64,000 bases of DNA, from NCBI RefSeq assembly GCF_950023065.1, contig NC_088679.1, positions 7,006,001-7,070,000 of the forward strand, written 5' to 3'. Shown here piece by piece: positions 49,604 through 62,759 of the stretch. The notes beneath the pieces were generated by a model. The model saw nothing but the letters and a program-made list of their open reading frames with translations. It did no database searches and was not told the DNA's origin. Numbering within the stretch: the first letter of the stretch is position 1; every line of letters begins with the position of its first letter. A program made the position numbers and the translations under genes. This DNA comes from Planococcus citri (Eukaryota; Arthropoda; Insecta; Hemiptera; Pseudococcidae).

Positions 49604-52600
49604 ATGGATATATTGGGTTCGTTCGTGTCGATAGAAAATCGCCGTATGAATTGCGCAAATACTACCAACGTTAATGAGAATCCTGCTAGTAATACTAATC
49701 ATAACAGCAATGTTTCTGGAAACAAGACGTCCTTCTTAATCGACGATATCCTATTTCCTGCTAAATTAAGAAATGAATCCACCAGACAGGTAAGATCTTT
49801 ACTATAATTTTTTCATTTTTTCTACAAGTTCTGAAATTTTTTTAAGCTTTCACAAACTAAAACTTGATCAAAAACATCTTTTTTCAAAACTGTGAGCTGA
49901 GTACCACTTAATAAATAAAAGATCCACAAAATTATCTCAAATTACTCACACTCGAGCTGAAATTTATTGAAAAACAGGAACACAAAATGATACCAATCAA
50001 CTTGCAAATTATTGGACACAGGACGAAAAAATACATTTGAAGGTGAAAAGAATTTTGCTGAAATATGAAGATTTTGTAGATGAAACGTTTAAATACTTCT
50101 AGTGACTAGAAAATCAAAATTGACAACAAAAAAATCCAAACAGTTCCTTGTTTTTACTAAAAAAAAAAAAAAAATGCATTTAGTGTTATTTAATAGCTCC
50201 TATAATTTACAATGTATGTACCTTATTGAACATCTCAAAAATAATGAAAATTGAAAGGTAGGTAGGTATAGGTAGGTAGGTATCTAAAAGCAGGACAACA
50301 TGCAAAAGCAGTAATTCCAAAAGGAAATATCTTCACAGATTTGTTTTCTAAGGAGGAGAATGGTGGGAGGAGGGACAGCTGAAAATTATTCAAGATAACA
50401 ATATTCTTCGACGATAATTTTTTCGTTGGCAACTAAAACTAAAACAAATTTTTAAAGGAAATAAATCTCAAAATTTTGAAAAAAGACAGCTTTTGGACAT
50501 GGAAAAATAAATGTAAACATTTTTGATTGAAAAATAGGACTTCTTAACAATTTTGATTTATTTTGCAAGACATCAGCTGTTCTTTAATACAGTAGAATTT
50601 TTCAAATCTTTCAATTTGGCAAAAGGAGATAGAGTGAAAATATATTACAGTCGAAATTTTTCTACTTTCAAGAAGAATGAGACAAGAAAATTGAAAATTC
50701 TATACAATTTTAGTCAAAAAGCACATTTTTTTTGGAAATTTTAGCCACGAAGCAGGATTTCCTCACATTTTTGTAAAAAAAAGGACTTGTAAGAGAAGAT
50801 TTTTTCGAACATTTCAACGTTGTGAAAAGGGATCGAGCCAAATAAAAATTTTTTTTGTTTCAAAAAGAATGAGAAAAAATGAAAAAAAATCCGAGTTCTG
50901 AAATGATCAGAAATGAACGAATAATTCGAAAATTCGATTTGAAAAAATAAAAGAAAAAAAGCAGAATTTTTTTTAGCAATTTTGGTGAATCAGGAAGATT
51001 TTTTGACAGTTTTTGCAAAAAGGAGAACTGTCTGGAAATTTTTAGTCGAGTCAAAACGTATTCAAATAAAAATTGCTCTACTTTTAATTAAATGGGGGGA
51101 AAAAAAATTCGGAAAGAAGAAAATCTGTAAGTAGTAGATACCTTACCTAAATGGAAAAATTGAAAATTTGATTTCAAAAATGGAAAAAGGCAGGACTTAC
51201 CTGCAAAAAGCAGGACTTTCTGATAAGTTTCACCAAAAAGCAAGACTTCCTAACATTTTTAGTCGCAAAGTAGGACTTGGGGGCAATTTTAACAGAAAAA
51301 AAAACAGGACTTTCTAACATTTTGTGCAAATAAAGGTTTTTTAGCGGAAGATTTTTCCAATATTTCAATTTCGTGAAAAGAGATCGAGTCAAGTCGAAAT
51401 TGTTTTACTTTCAAAAAAAATGGGGAAAAAAATTAAAAAGTATTCAAGTTCTAAAAGGAGAAGAAAATAAACGAAAAATTCAAGAATTTGATTGAAAAAA
51501 ATGAAAAAAGTAGAATTTTTTTGAAATTTTGGAAAAATAGGAAGTTTCTTTGACAATTTTTGCAGAGAGAAAGTTTTTTTTTGGAAATTTTGACGAATCT
51601 TTTTGACATTTTGTGTCAAAAAGCACGACTTTTCGAAAATTTTTGAAAAAGAAGAACTTTCAACAGCAGATTTTCCAAATGTTTCAATTTGGTAAAAGGG
51701 GAGTCGAGTCAAAACGTATTCAAATTAAAACTGTTCTACTCTCAATAAAATGAAAAAATAAGAATAAAATTAGAAAAGAAGAAGAAAATACCTAAATGGA
51801 AAACTTGAAAGTTTGATTTTTGCAAATGAAAAAAAGGCAGGACTTATTTGCAATTTTGAAAAAAGGACTTTTCAACAGTTTTGGATAAAAAGCAGGACCT
51901 CTTGACAATTTTTGCCCGAAAACTGAACCTTTTGGAAATGCAAAAGAAGAAGGACCTCATGGAGGTAAATTTTCCAAATGGTCCAATTTCGAGAAAGGGG
52001 ATCGAGTTGAAATGTACCTATTCAAGTCAAAAATTGTTTTATTTTCAAAGGGAAAAAGATAAAATGAAAATTCTGAAAGAAGAAAATAAATATATCGAAA
52101 ACTTCAAAGTTTGATTAAAAAACTGAAAAAAAGAACTTTCTTGCAATTGTTGAATTTAGAGAATAACAGAATATTTTTTTCTCAATTTGGTTGAAGAAGT
52201 AAATTTTCTTACAACTTGGGCTACAAAATCAGTATTTTTTTCAATTTTTGAAAACGACTGATTTTTTTTTCTTCAGAATTTAGCTGAAAACAGAATTTTT
52301 TTTTTTTTTTTTCTAATATTATATTGTTTAAACAGTCACAAGGTATTAGATACATAAGTGACTTGATATCAGTAAATAATACATCTTAAATTAAATCATT
52401 GTACTTAATATCTCGAATAAATTTAAGTAGTTCACAATAATTATTTTCTAAAAAAGGATTTTGATTACGAGAAATTTTATGTAATAATCTAGAGTTATTA
52501 AATTTTGGACAATCAAATATGACATTGTTTGCAATGAATTTTGGAATATCTACTGCAGAACCTTTTCTCTCTAATTTTTGGCGAAAACTGAAACTTTTTT

Positions 52601-55600
52601 GAAGTGGCAACAAAGCAAGACTTCCTAGCAATTTTCGATAAAGAATAAGATTATCGAAAAAATTTAGCAGTAAGCAAGATGCTTTGACAATTTGGGCCAA
52701 AAAACGCAATTTTCTTTTGACGATTTTTACAAAAGATGCTGAACTATCAACAGCAGATTTTTCAAATACATCAATTCAATTTGATGAAGGGGTACTCAAT
52801 TCTCGATTAGGCACTCTCATTCTCAGACGACATTGAGCAGTACACTTGAATGATGTAGGCTCATCATGGTTTGCCTAGAACCTAGATAGATAAGCAATCC
52901 ATCAACAATTTCTCAAAGGAAATTAGGGTATCTAGGCCTACTTGACTACTTAATTTTAAAAATGACTTTAGGATTTTCATTTTAAAATCGCACATTCCGA
53001 TTTTGGAAAAAAAAAATTTTGCTTTGGAAATCATCATAAGTACCTAGCTACCTACTTTTTTTGAAGAATCCCTAATTATCAAAGTACACAAGTGATGAGT
53101 TGAATTCGATTTTTTTTCAATTAGCTCATGAGGAAATATGCGATATTATTTTCTCATTTTCATCCAAAAATAGCATTAATGTATCAAAATTCTAGGATTG
53201 GCTTTTCAACCCAATTTTATAAAATTTTGTAGAAAATTCAAGTTTCAAAAATTTACATGGAGGCTCCAGTAATTTCTAAAAAGTCGCTGGAGGCTCCAAA
53301 ACGACTTGAAATCTACCTGCATTCGACTTCACATCGTATTGAAATTAGTTTACTGAATTAGTTTCAACCTTCCAACTGCATTTTGATGAAATTTTGTGGA
53401 AATTTAAAATTTCAAAAATTTACTGGAGGCTCCAAGAATTTTTAAAAAGGTCACTGGAGGCTCCAAAATGACTCAAACTCATCTGCAGTCGACTTAATAG
53501 CGTGTTTATTTGGGATTTCCAGCTTTACTTGATGAAATTTTATATGTAGTAATTTCAAATTTCAAAATGTGCTGGAAGCTCCAGAACTTCTCAAAACGTT
53601 TTGAGACCGTTTCCAGTCGATTTAGCACGCCGAAAATATAGAACACATCCCAAATTTCAGCTTTTTTGGCCAATTTGGTAAAATTTTGATTTTTTCCCCA
53701 CCATTTTTGTCTCAAATTTCATTTACAAAAATTCACCAAAAATTAAATAATGCCCTTTAGCACTTGAAATTTTAGCTGGCGATAAATTTTAGCATGCTCT
53801 TTCGATCTAGGTTTGTCCAGTTCAGAAATTTTCGTGCTAGGTAGTCTTATGTTGGAAAGCAATATCTGCGATTTCGGGCTAACCTGCCAATCGAAATGGC
53901 CGCCATTTTGCCAGTAAGGCCAACTTTTTTTTGGCAAGTTTGCTTTAATGTCCCTTAGGGTGTCCCCTGCAAGAAAAAATTTGTCCCAGAAGATCGGCGG
54001 AAGTACAATTATTCCTTTTATCAAATGTTTAAAAATCTGATCATACTCGTAGGTTGAAAAGGTTGCCTATGTTTAATCAAAGAGGCGTTGCACTGAAGCA
54101 TACCAGTATTAGTAAACCTTAGGTAGGTATTGCACTTTTGTCTTCTTTCAAACATTGCATATTAATGACATATAAAAATGAAAAAAGTGTAGGTGGATAT
54201 TTTTGATACCCACGTACAATGAAAATTCCATCTTTAAATCATTTTCCAAGCAGAACACCTCAAAAAAATTTCAAAAAATAACATCGATTAATTTTTTTCC
54301 TTTCAGCAACCATGGCATTTTCAATTTCATACACAAGCAACACTAATTATAGAATGATTCACATCTAGCTATGCCAATAAACCACCATAAATTATCAATA
54401 AAGACTAAATAGGCTACTAACAGATATAATAAAACTCATCACCTTTCACCTCTCTAGCTGTCTAAACAAAATATTCTCCGTTTAAAACCATATACACGAA
54501 TATTTTTCACAGCCCTTTGCACATACCTACAAATTACAGGGAAAAAAGGAGGGCCGATAAAGGGCGTTTCGCTTCGAAACCGTACCGCCGTTTTGCAAGA
54601 CCAACAAATCAACGACATTGCGCATTCGTTTAATTGCGTGAAAACTGAAAACTACCATCTCACGTACTTATTCAATTTCTCCAAACACATTTACACAATT
54701 TCAGTTGATTTTCATTTTATTCGCGATTCAATTATACGAGTATCTACACCGAACGAATGGAAAATCTACGTACCTATCTAAATTACTAATAGCAGAAAAT
54801 AACAAAATAGATCAGAGGCAGAATCTATGTACGCAGATGAAGTACCTAACTAACTAGTTATACAAAATACCTACCTACCTAATACAATATCTTTGCAAAC
54901 AGCTCTCAATTTTGTAAAACAATCCACGTATCATTTTCAATTTTCAATCAATTCTCTCATCAAATAAACCATTTTACAGGTAACATCGCTCCACAAAAAT
55001 GTAAACACCAGTTCTTCCGATTGTTACACGTTCATTCCTCATGCAGCAGTAGCTGCTGCTTATTTGACTGGCTACTCTTCACAATACGTTCATCCCAATA
55101 ATTCCGGTTACGCTGATACATCATTTTTCTTAGGACAACAAGGTAGGCTACACTACAACAGTCGGATCGAAACTAACCCTCGATGGAATTCGTGAAACTT
55201 TATACTATGATACTTTTTAGGTTTACCCTTCGGTCCTTTCTTCACAGCGGGTACAGATTTCATAAGTAAGCAATGCAGACGAAGAAAAGCCCGAACAGTG
55301 TTTTCAGATCATCAATTGACCGGTTTAGAGAAACGGTTTGAAGCTCAACGATATCTAAGTACACCGGAAAGGGTAGAATTAGCTTCTGCTCTGCATTTAT
55401 CCGAAACTCAAGTGAGTCAATAATCTTCAGCTCATCAGCTGTCATCGTTCATCTTTCCCTAGCCAATGTTTAACAATCAACAAACAATTACAGGTTAAAA
55501 CGTGGTTCCAAAATAGACGAATGAAGCATAAAAAACAACTGAGAAAGATGAGCGACGATAAAAAAGTCGACAAGCAGATTCCATCAGTAAAGGAAAACCT

Positions 55601-55946
55601 AATAAACAATTATTTACCAGTGAATAACGGTAGGTAGAGGTACACAAAATGTTTCCTATATGCTCATGAGTTTCATCATCAAGTACCTACATGGATTTTT
55701 GAGTTATAATTCAACGTCAATTACTTTGTTTCAGATTGTCCGATGGATTATTCATCGAAAAATCATTCCTTCTTCCAATGTCGTAACTTCCAAGATACTC
55801 AGCATCAACTCAAAGAAGACGAATCCTCTAGTAATGTGTCTTACCATAACGTAGATGTAGAAAGCAACACTAATACTGATTTATCAGATAACGAAGTGAT
55901 AGATATAATCGGTGATACTCAAGATTGCTCCAGGTATAGACAATAA
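49604..55946 (+). CDS. bsh: Brain-specific homeobox transcription factor Bsh/Bsx (5 exons, 295 aa)
   Basis: Exons: 49604-49789, 54980-55142, 55221-55411, 55494-55629, 55735-55946; all GT-AG, phases continuous. The N-terminal TSFLIDDIL motif (about residues 43-51) matches the conserved TSF-I-DIL start of Bsx proteins. The homeodomain spans 137-196: RRKARTVFSDHQLTGLEKRF, YLSTPERVELA, then WFQNRRMKHKKQL with Gln50 and Asn51. The exon 3/4 junction falls at the common homeodomain position between Gln44 and Val45. Arg/Lys-rich CRRRKAR precedes it. Exon 5 ends in an acidic stretch (DLSDNEVIDIIGD). Bsh is a nuclear DNA-binding factor that specifies neurons in the insect optic lobe and brain. Intron 1 (5.2 kb) carries repeats and a LINE tail. 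BarH and other NK-like proteins differ at the F-S-D, S-T-P-E and R-M-K-H-K positions. An alternative donor near 55932 might add a further exon. Confidence 0.95.
50235..50290. repeat. (GGTA)n tract in bsh intron 1
   Basis: AGGTAGGTAGGTATAGGTAGGTAGGTATC at about 50256-50284; one of the clearest examples of the GGTA/TACC tetramer clusters scattered over the window. Confidence 0.7.
50500..52290 (-). repeat. Degenerate ~30-bp minisatellite in bsh intron 1
   Basis: Minus-strand units of the 30-bp family (GTCAAAAAGTCCTGCTTTTT theme; on the plus strand 'AGGACTT.T..GCAATTTT'). In addition, larger segments recur about every 330-360 bases: 50820-51060, 51370-51410 with 51660-51730, and 51990-52050 each contain 'AAAAGGGGATCGAGTC.AA.CGTATTCAA', so a higher-order unit is present. 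Confidence 0.65.
52296..52560 (-). pseudogene. 5'-truncated LINE 3' end with poly(A) tail, in bsh intron 1
   Basis: On the minus strand the codons just upstream of 52386 read IPKFIANNVIFDCPKFNNSR, a pattern like the C-terminal 'H-I-x-F-x-C-P-x-F/Y...R' region of non-LTR ORF2. This is followed by a stop at 52386 and, 70 bases later, a run of about 17 A (plus-strand T-run at 52295-52313). The upstream boundary falls where the 30-bp minisatellite resumes (about 52560). Confidence 0.65.
53230..53620. repeat. GGAGGCTCC-motif repeat family in bsh intron 1
   Basis: Pairs of 'ATTTACTGGAGGCTCCA' and 'TCGCTGGAGGCTCCAAAA' occur at about 53258, 53287, 53420 and 53454, with a diverged copy at about 53570. 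Unit length is about 160 bp. Confidence 0.6.
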
Positions 55947-56979
55947 TAACCCATGTTAATTAGTTGAAAATTATCATTTTATCAACCATGTGCCCTGAAT
56001 TTTTTATAATCTCCTTTTTTTTTATTCATAATGATATCGAAGAATATTGTAAACGACAGAATTCATACTATTCATTATTGTTGAGTAGGTAAAATGAAAC
56101 AGAATGAGAATGAGAAATGCTCTCAAAATGTTGTTCGTACAATGTCTATACGGAAGTTTGTTTTCGCTTTTATTTTTCGAGGAAGAAATCAATTCTAATT
56201 GTATTTACTTAATAAGAATGTCACTTTTCAAAACCGTATATGGTTCAAGTGATTGGAATTTAAGAGCTTTATTATACGTTTGATGAAGTTACTAGTGAGA
56301 AAACTGTTCGACTTATTTTCTAAATGTGTAAACAAACTATCAACAGGGATCATTCGCTAGCTAGTTCTTTTCTCTTTCACATTCCGATTCTGGATCAACG
56401 ACCGGAATTCTAAATGAAATATCGAAAGAGAGATCCTTTCTTCCATCGAACCAAACCAACGTCCAATTTTGAGTTCGGTTAACGAACCTTATCCTTATCA
56501 CTACGAAATTCTTCCAAAATTATGCTTACAATAGATTGAAAATATCATACCTGCAGGAAAATAAGATCAGCACGATCAAAGAACCGATCAAATAACACCA
56601 ATCTTCAGCAAGGATCTAAGTACGAGTATCAAGTCCTATTTACACATGAAACTTATCACTATCACACCGATTGATGCTAATATACTCTAAATTAATACTT
56701 GTTCCATCGAAAAAAACAATTCTAATTCACTAATAAATTAATTCGACGAACATTTTCGAATACTTTTACACAATAACTATTGCAGAATTATCTGAATTTA
56801 CAACCACATTTCTCAGAATCAGAAAATCAAGTATCAACAAACAAAATGACGGACGAACGAGGGTGTTTTGATGACGTCATACATGAAATTCCGATGATGT
56901 TGCTATGGAACTCTACGCTGCCCCTATTTCTGTTTTCTGTTGCATTTCTCCTTCAACTCGAGAATATAGTATTAAAATG

Positions 56980-56985
56980 AATAAA
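56980..56985 (+). terminator. AATAAA, candidate bsh poly(A) signal
   Basis: Canonical hexamer about 1.03 kb after the bsh stop codon; the DNA between (55947-56979) is non-repetitive and suits a long 3' UTR. The assignment is inference. Confidence 0.35.
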
Positions 56986-57663
56986 ACAATTTAATTACAC
57001 AAAATGTAAACAATCAAAACAAGTTTTTGGTATAACTATAATATCATAGGTATAAAAATAAGACGAAATTGAATATTCGTGGAAAAGAATTGACTTGGCA
57101 ATTTTCTTTTTCTGCTGCAAACAAGCTTCGAATAGGAATAAATACTTCGGGGCATTAAATTAAATCTTCGAATTCGAATTGGTTAATTCATACAAACTAC
57201 ACTCTTACTAGTTAATCTGATATTTAGAAAAACTGATTCGTAATATAAATACCTAAACAATGAATCCTTCTTCGCGAAGGAGTTCGGTTCCGTACCTAAA
57301 ATACGTAATAATATGGTACAACAACAATATAATATAAACCATGTGGTAAACTAGATTATCACAGATATTGCAACGTTGATATTGCACATCGATATATATA
57401 AAACATATTTACAATATAAAATATAAAAGATCATCGATCAGTATAAATAAATTATACTGGTAGGTAACGTTGAATTCCTCAAATTAGATATCTCATTCAA
57501 CTCAACAACATAAAAATACGAATAAAAAAATCAACTAAAAAACAAAACATACTCACGAAGAGAGCTAAATGTGGAATGTGATAGAAAAAGGTAGGAAGAT
57601 TATTATGTTAGATACAAGTAAAATGCATCAGGTATTATTAAGTAATAAAATGTTAGAAATGAT

Positions 57664-60600
57664 TCAAGCTTCGAACGAATCGTTATTGATTTGATTAGTC
57701 AACGATGAATTGTTTCTCTTGTCTTCTTCATCATCATCATCACCAGCATGTTGAGGAGCAAGAATTTCGTTTCCGTTATTAACAGCCGGTTCTAAAACAA
57801 ATGATACAAACATTAGTAAGTACAAAATATTCCACTGAGCTGTCTCACTGCCTGCAAAAGATGTTTTTCAAGAAGGAGGAGAACTAGGCACCTTATCACA
57901 AAGATTTCAGCAGGTAAGTAATTAAAATACAAAAATAAAACATTACCTTGTAGAACGATATAATCTGAGGGTTTAATCTGCATCACAGAAATGATAGCTA
58001 GTATAGCAACAGTTCCACACACATAGAATAAGATATGCTTATAATAGCAATGATTATCTGGTTGGAAGGATCGTCTGCAAAAAAAAACAATTATTATCAG
58101 TTCATATTTTACTCAAAACCCAAGAGTTTAAGTATTATTTTTCAAAGAACAAAAATATCAAACTTGCATGTATTCTATCACAAAGACAACCAATCCATTA
58201 GCTATTTTATCGGCAAAACTCATTATGCCGAAGACAAAAGCGCCAGTTTCAGTATTTCTACCAATTAAATCGCTCACAATACCCAAACTGGTTACCAACA
58301 TCAAAGATCCAAAAGCACCTGAAAATGTAAATCGATTTCAAATAGGTAACGATACATCCAAGATCTTTATTTCTACTTCTACTCGATTTACTCACCGTAA
58401 CATCCAACGACTGCGTAAATTTCGTAATATTTATAATAGTCATCGTGTCCTACTCGAATCCATAAACATGTAATCAATCCGAAAAAGGCGCTCAGCATAT
58501 AAGTCACCTATAAAAATTCATACAAGTGTGATAAATCGATCAAAATTAACAAAGTAGGTAGTTCATTTTTCAAAATCATCGCTAGACTCGAGACATGTAT
58601 TGTACTTTGTTCAACCACGTGCAAGTTTTCTCAACAGAAAAATCATTGTTTTCGTAAAACATTCGAAAAATGCAACGACAATGATACTTTGGACCCCATT
58701 TACATATTTAAATCATGCGAATTCCTAGCTCATTCGTAGGTATTGTATTGTCAACGAAAGAACAAATAATTCCATAGTAAAATCATCGTCTCTCATAGAC
58801 TTTGATAGCAGATAACGTAGTCTATACAGGCAAATCGTTCGTTTGCAGCGTGTCATTTGCGTTGAAAAATTTCCAAAATAAATTCCAACATGTGTTTTTT
58901 TACTCTTAAACTAACGAATGGTGTTTTGATCAAATCACAATTCGATAACGCACTTGGCTTGCATAGAATCGACACGATGTGATTGAACAACTGGCTCGAA
59001 CCGAGCAAAATAATATCCATAACGTCATACGATGAAAAATTTTCGGTAAATATTTTGACGATGACGATACTCACTTTTCTACCGAATTGCACGTTCAAAG
59101 GTTTGATTATAAATGAGGTTATGTAACCGGTGATGAACATGATGAAAGGTAGAACAGCCAAATACTGCGATGGTAAATGCAACGTATCTTGTAAATATAA
59201 AGGAATATACGTTTGTCCTAAATTTACGAATAATCTGGTTGACATGTAAACGCAGATAGCTTCGTAGGTTCGTTTACTGGTCAATATGGATGTTCTGGAC
59301 GTTTGCTCGGAGTGGGTTGCCAGAGTTGTGTATGATTTATCTTCGATAAAGATGTGAAATATGATTGACATCAGGGTTCCTAAACCTACTGCGATGTAGG
59401 CTACGAGCTGAAAAGAAACTGGACGTAAGTATGGAATTCGATATCGAAGAGGTAGCCTATAAAGATGATTTTGGATTTTCTTGATACTTACTTGGAAATT
59501 ATATAAGTCGTGAGGTCCGATTAAGGAATCATTTCCCATGCGGGTAGATTTAAAAATTACATAAAGTAATGCGTAAACTGCCAGGTTGGAGAGAACAGTA
59601 AACGAATACCTGAAAAAATACGATGAACGGGAAATAAGAATCATTAGTTACCTACTTGTACATATTTTTATATTTGCAATACTTTATGTGTATATTTGAT
59701 AAGACTTTCGATGTCATTAACCTTTGATTGAATAAATATACCGGTATGATTCAATAAATAACATATTTCTTGTAATCAAAGCGTGGGATTCCAAAAATAA
59801 AATAATTTTTTCAAAAAAATATAACCAAATTTTGGTTTTTTGGTCATCCCATAACTTTTTAAATCACACAAATATGAAAGAAATGTTCAAACAAAAGTTG
59901 TAGAGCATCAAAAAAAAATTTGATCCTGGAAGGCTAGAATAATTTCTCCATGTGCTCACGAAAGGTGGAGAGGAGGGGGATCCCCGTCAATTTCGATTGA
60001 GTTGAAATTTGGCTCACTGAAAGAGCACGTCAAATTCATCAAACCTCAGAACCAAATTTTGAGCTGCCGAAGTTGATTTTTCGATTTTTGAAAACGATTA
60101 AAATATCTTTTTGGTACCAATCTGCAAAAATGGAATTTTGAATGCATCGCCAAAAAATCTAATTAAGGAATTTTGTCAAAAATTGGAACTTGAAAATATT
60201 TTGGTGAAAATAAGACTTTTTGGAAATATTAGCAGAGCATTGGACTTATTTGAGGCGAAAAACACCACTTTTATTTGACAATTTTGGGGAAACACAGAGC
60301 TTTTCAGACAGTTAATGGATAAATCAATAAATTTCAAAAAAAGAAGACTTTTTTTCCAATTTTTACAAAAATTAGAGCCTTTTGATTGACAGTTTTGGCA
60401 AACAATGTATGTTTCACACAATTCTAAAAAAAATTAGTAGGTACTGTGACAATTTAGGCAATAAATGAGACTTTCTGTCCACATTTAGAAAAAATGGGCA
60501 TTCTGAAAATTTTTAATAAAAATTAGGGCTTTCATGAGAATTTTGTCAAAAGGCAAAAAAGCAGGTTTTTGGAAATTTTGTAGAAAAATACCATTTAGCA

Positions 60601-62269
60601 ACTTTGACAAAAAATAGGATTTATTTAACATAAGAAACAAAACTTTTCAAACAGCAGAGGCAAAAATCAATATTTTTTGGATGTTTTAGCATAAAAACAT
60701 GATTTTTTTTTTAGGAAATTTAGCCAAATTTAAGACGTTTTGTCAATTTTGGTGAAAATTAGAATTTTTGAAAAATTTTGATTAACAATGTAACTTTTAT
60801 GAAACTTAGAAAACTTTTTGACACTTCAGTCGAAATATGAGACTTTTTGACGATTTTAGCAAAACTGGAACTTTTTGACAATTTTTGTAAAAAACAAAAC
60901 TTTTTTTAACCTAAAGTAAAAAAAAAAAAAAAAACAGGATTTCTGGGAATTTTTGTCAGACGAACAAACCCTTAAGGGACAACTTTGGAATTTTATTCAG
61001 CAATTTTGTAAAAAAAAGTTTTCTCAATCAATTAACTGGCAAAAATGAGTACTATTTGAGTATTTTGGCAACAAATTGAGACTCTCCAGGCGATATTGAC
61101 CAAAAAAAGCATAGCAGGGCACATGAGCAAAAGGCAAAAAAGATAAGCTAGACTGTTAGCCATCTCTTCAGCAAAAGCTGAATTTTCTCCAGCAATTTCA
61201 AATTTCTCCAGACCCCAGACCGCGTTGAAATCAACTTCGACAGCTGAAAATTATATTTTGTCATAGCTTCGACATTCCGAATCAAAAAAAGGGTAGGAAA
61301 ATCTCAAATCTAAAGAAACGAGGTGGAAAGTGCATTTTTTTCAACTTGAAAAGTGTCAAAAAATTTCAAAAAGTTCCACAAATCAATTACCACAATTTTC
61401 GAGTCGATCTGGAGCCTCCCGCAATTTCAAATTGTTTTAAAAGACGTTGGAATACACTTCAGTAGTCGAAAATGTAATTCTATTTTGACAAAAGTATGAG
61501 AAATTTTGAATAATTTTTTTTAAAAATTTAAAATTTTGAAATCTTTTCAAAATTTGAGATTTCTAACTTCTAAATAATACATTTTTCAACCCATCACTAC
61601 AGATTTACACTTCCTCGAATCAAATCAATAAAACTTACGAGATTACAAGACAGTAGTAAACCATCAAAAAAAATCCTATCCACGTAATCTCGAAACTCAC
61701 CTCACAGTAAACAAACTCGTACGTTCGTCCTCATGAGGAGTCAAATCATTCACCAACGAAAGATGAGAAATCTGCGTCGAAGCCCATCCAAATTGAAACA
61801 CCACGATGAACAAGCAATAATACAAAAACTCGACTCTCCGATCATCGGTCTTGAATCCAAAAAAAGGTGAAAATATAAACGGGAAACTGCTCATAACACA
61901 TATCGTTCCTGCAAACAAAAAAACAAACACACAACAATCAGCTCATGCTGCAGCTCTCAGCTAGTTTACTTTAAAAACACCCAAGTTGCTGCTCGTATTA
62001 CCGACTAAATGCCAAACTTTTCTCCTTCCGTATTTGAATATTCTGTGCTGGAATCTCTTATCAGCTAAAATACCGACTATAGGTGTCGATATTCCATCGG
62101 CAACTTGACCGATTAATAACGCCGATCCTGATATTGTATCGCTGAATTGGAGTACTTTCTTGAAGAATATCAACAAATACGTGAACCACATCGAAGCGCA
62201 GACGTCGTTCAAAACATGACCTACTCCGTACGCCAGCCATTTCGGATACGATAGATGATGATCGGTCAT
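57664..62269 (-). CDS. MFSD12-like major facilitator transporter (8 exons, 481 aa)
   Basis: Minus-strand exons: 62269-62002, 61908-61701, 59609-59492, 59407-59075, 58507-58396, 58318-58168, 58074-57947, 57791-57664. The phases close exactly. The intron after exon 6 must start with GC (58167, GCAAGT) to keep frame; the others are GT-AG. Family blocks appear in order: AYGVGHVLNDVCASMWFTYLL, GQVADGISTPIVGILAD (motif A-like), FQFGWASTQISHLSLVNDL, STRLFVNLGQTYIPLYL, GYITSFIIKPLN, and GAFVFGIMSFADKIANGL. About 12 hydrophobic segments are expected. The length equals that of human MFSD12 (~480 aa), which is needed for cysteine import into lysosomes and melanosomes. The C-terminus is acidic (DDDDEED) and cytosolic in type. 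The ATG at 62269 is the first after an in-frame TAG at 62299-62297. Intron 2 (2.1 kb) holds minisatellite DNA. Endolysosomal placement is inferred from homology. Confidence 0.94.
60170..61110 (-). repeat. Degenerate ~30-bp minisatellite in intron 2 of the MFSD12-like gene
   Basis: Minus-strand units of the GTCAAAAAGTCC/TTTTTGCCAAAATT family; on the plus strand the phrase 'GACTTTTTGACAATTTTGGC' recurs. Heavily diverged. Confidence 0.65.
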
Positions 62270-62744
62270 TGTTGGGCTCGAAATCACCACAGCAATCTAC
62301 CATTCGTGAAAGTAAATCTGCAACTCAGCAATAAAATAATATCGAGTTACGATATCTGTGTGTTAATCAATTTAGAAAAAACTATACACTTTTATAATTA
62401 CTTCGCTATGAGAGCATCGATAATTGATTCGAATATCTAGATCAATCGTTCGTCTTCGTCGCAACGTAGTACATAAAACAGATCCCTCGATGAAATCTCC
62501 CAGTCTCTTCGAGTTTATAAATAAGTATTCTGCGAACACATCGTTTCACTTATTAAGCAACGGTGAAAATTATGAAATTAATAGGAATATTATTAAATAA
62601 TTACACGTATATTACTCCGATACATCGCAATATTCTCTACGAACTTACTTTGTTTCAATTTAAAAACATCATTGCTAAGAATACAACTGATAACAATGAT
62701 AACACAACACAATAGTTTCGTCTCCGAACACGTCACGAGTTCGG

Positions 62745-62752
62745 TGACGTCA
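62745..62752. promoter_or_regulatory. Palindromic CRE-like TGACGTCA, possible promoter of the MFSD12-like gene
   Basis: A perfect TGACGTCA, followed by the E-box CAGCTG at 62752-62757, lies about 480 bp upstream of the start codon in non-repetitive, CpG-bearing DNA. CREB/ATF-type factors bind this octamer. A role here is inferred from position only. Confidence 0.3.
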
Positions 62753-62759
62753 GCTGTCG

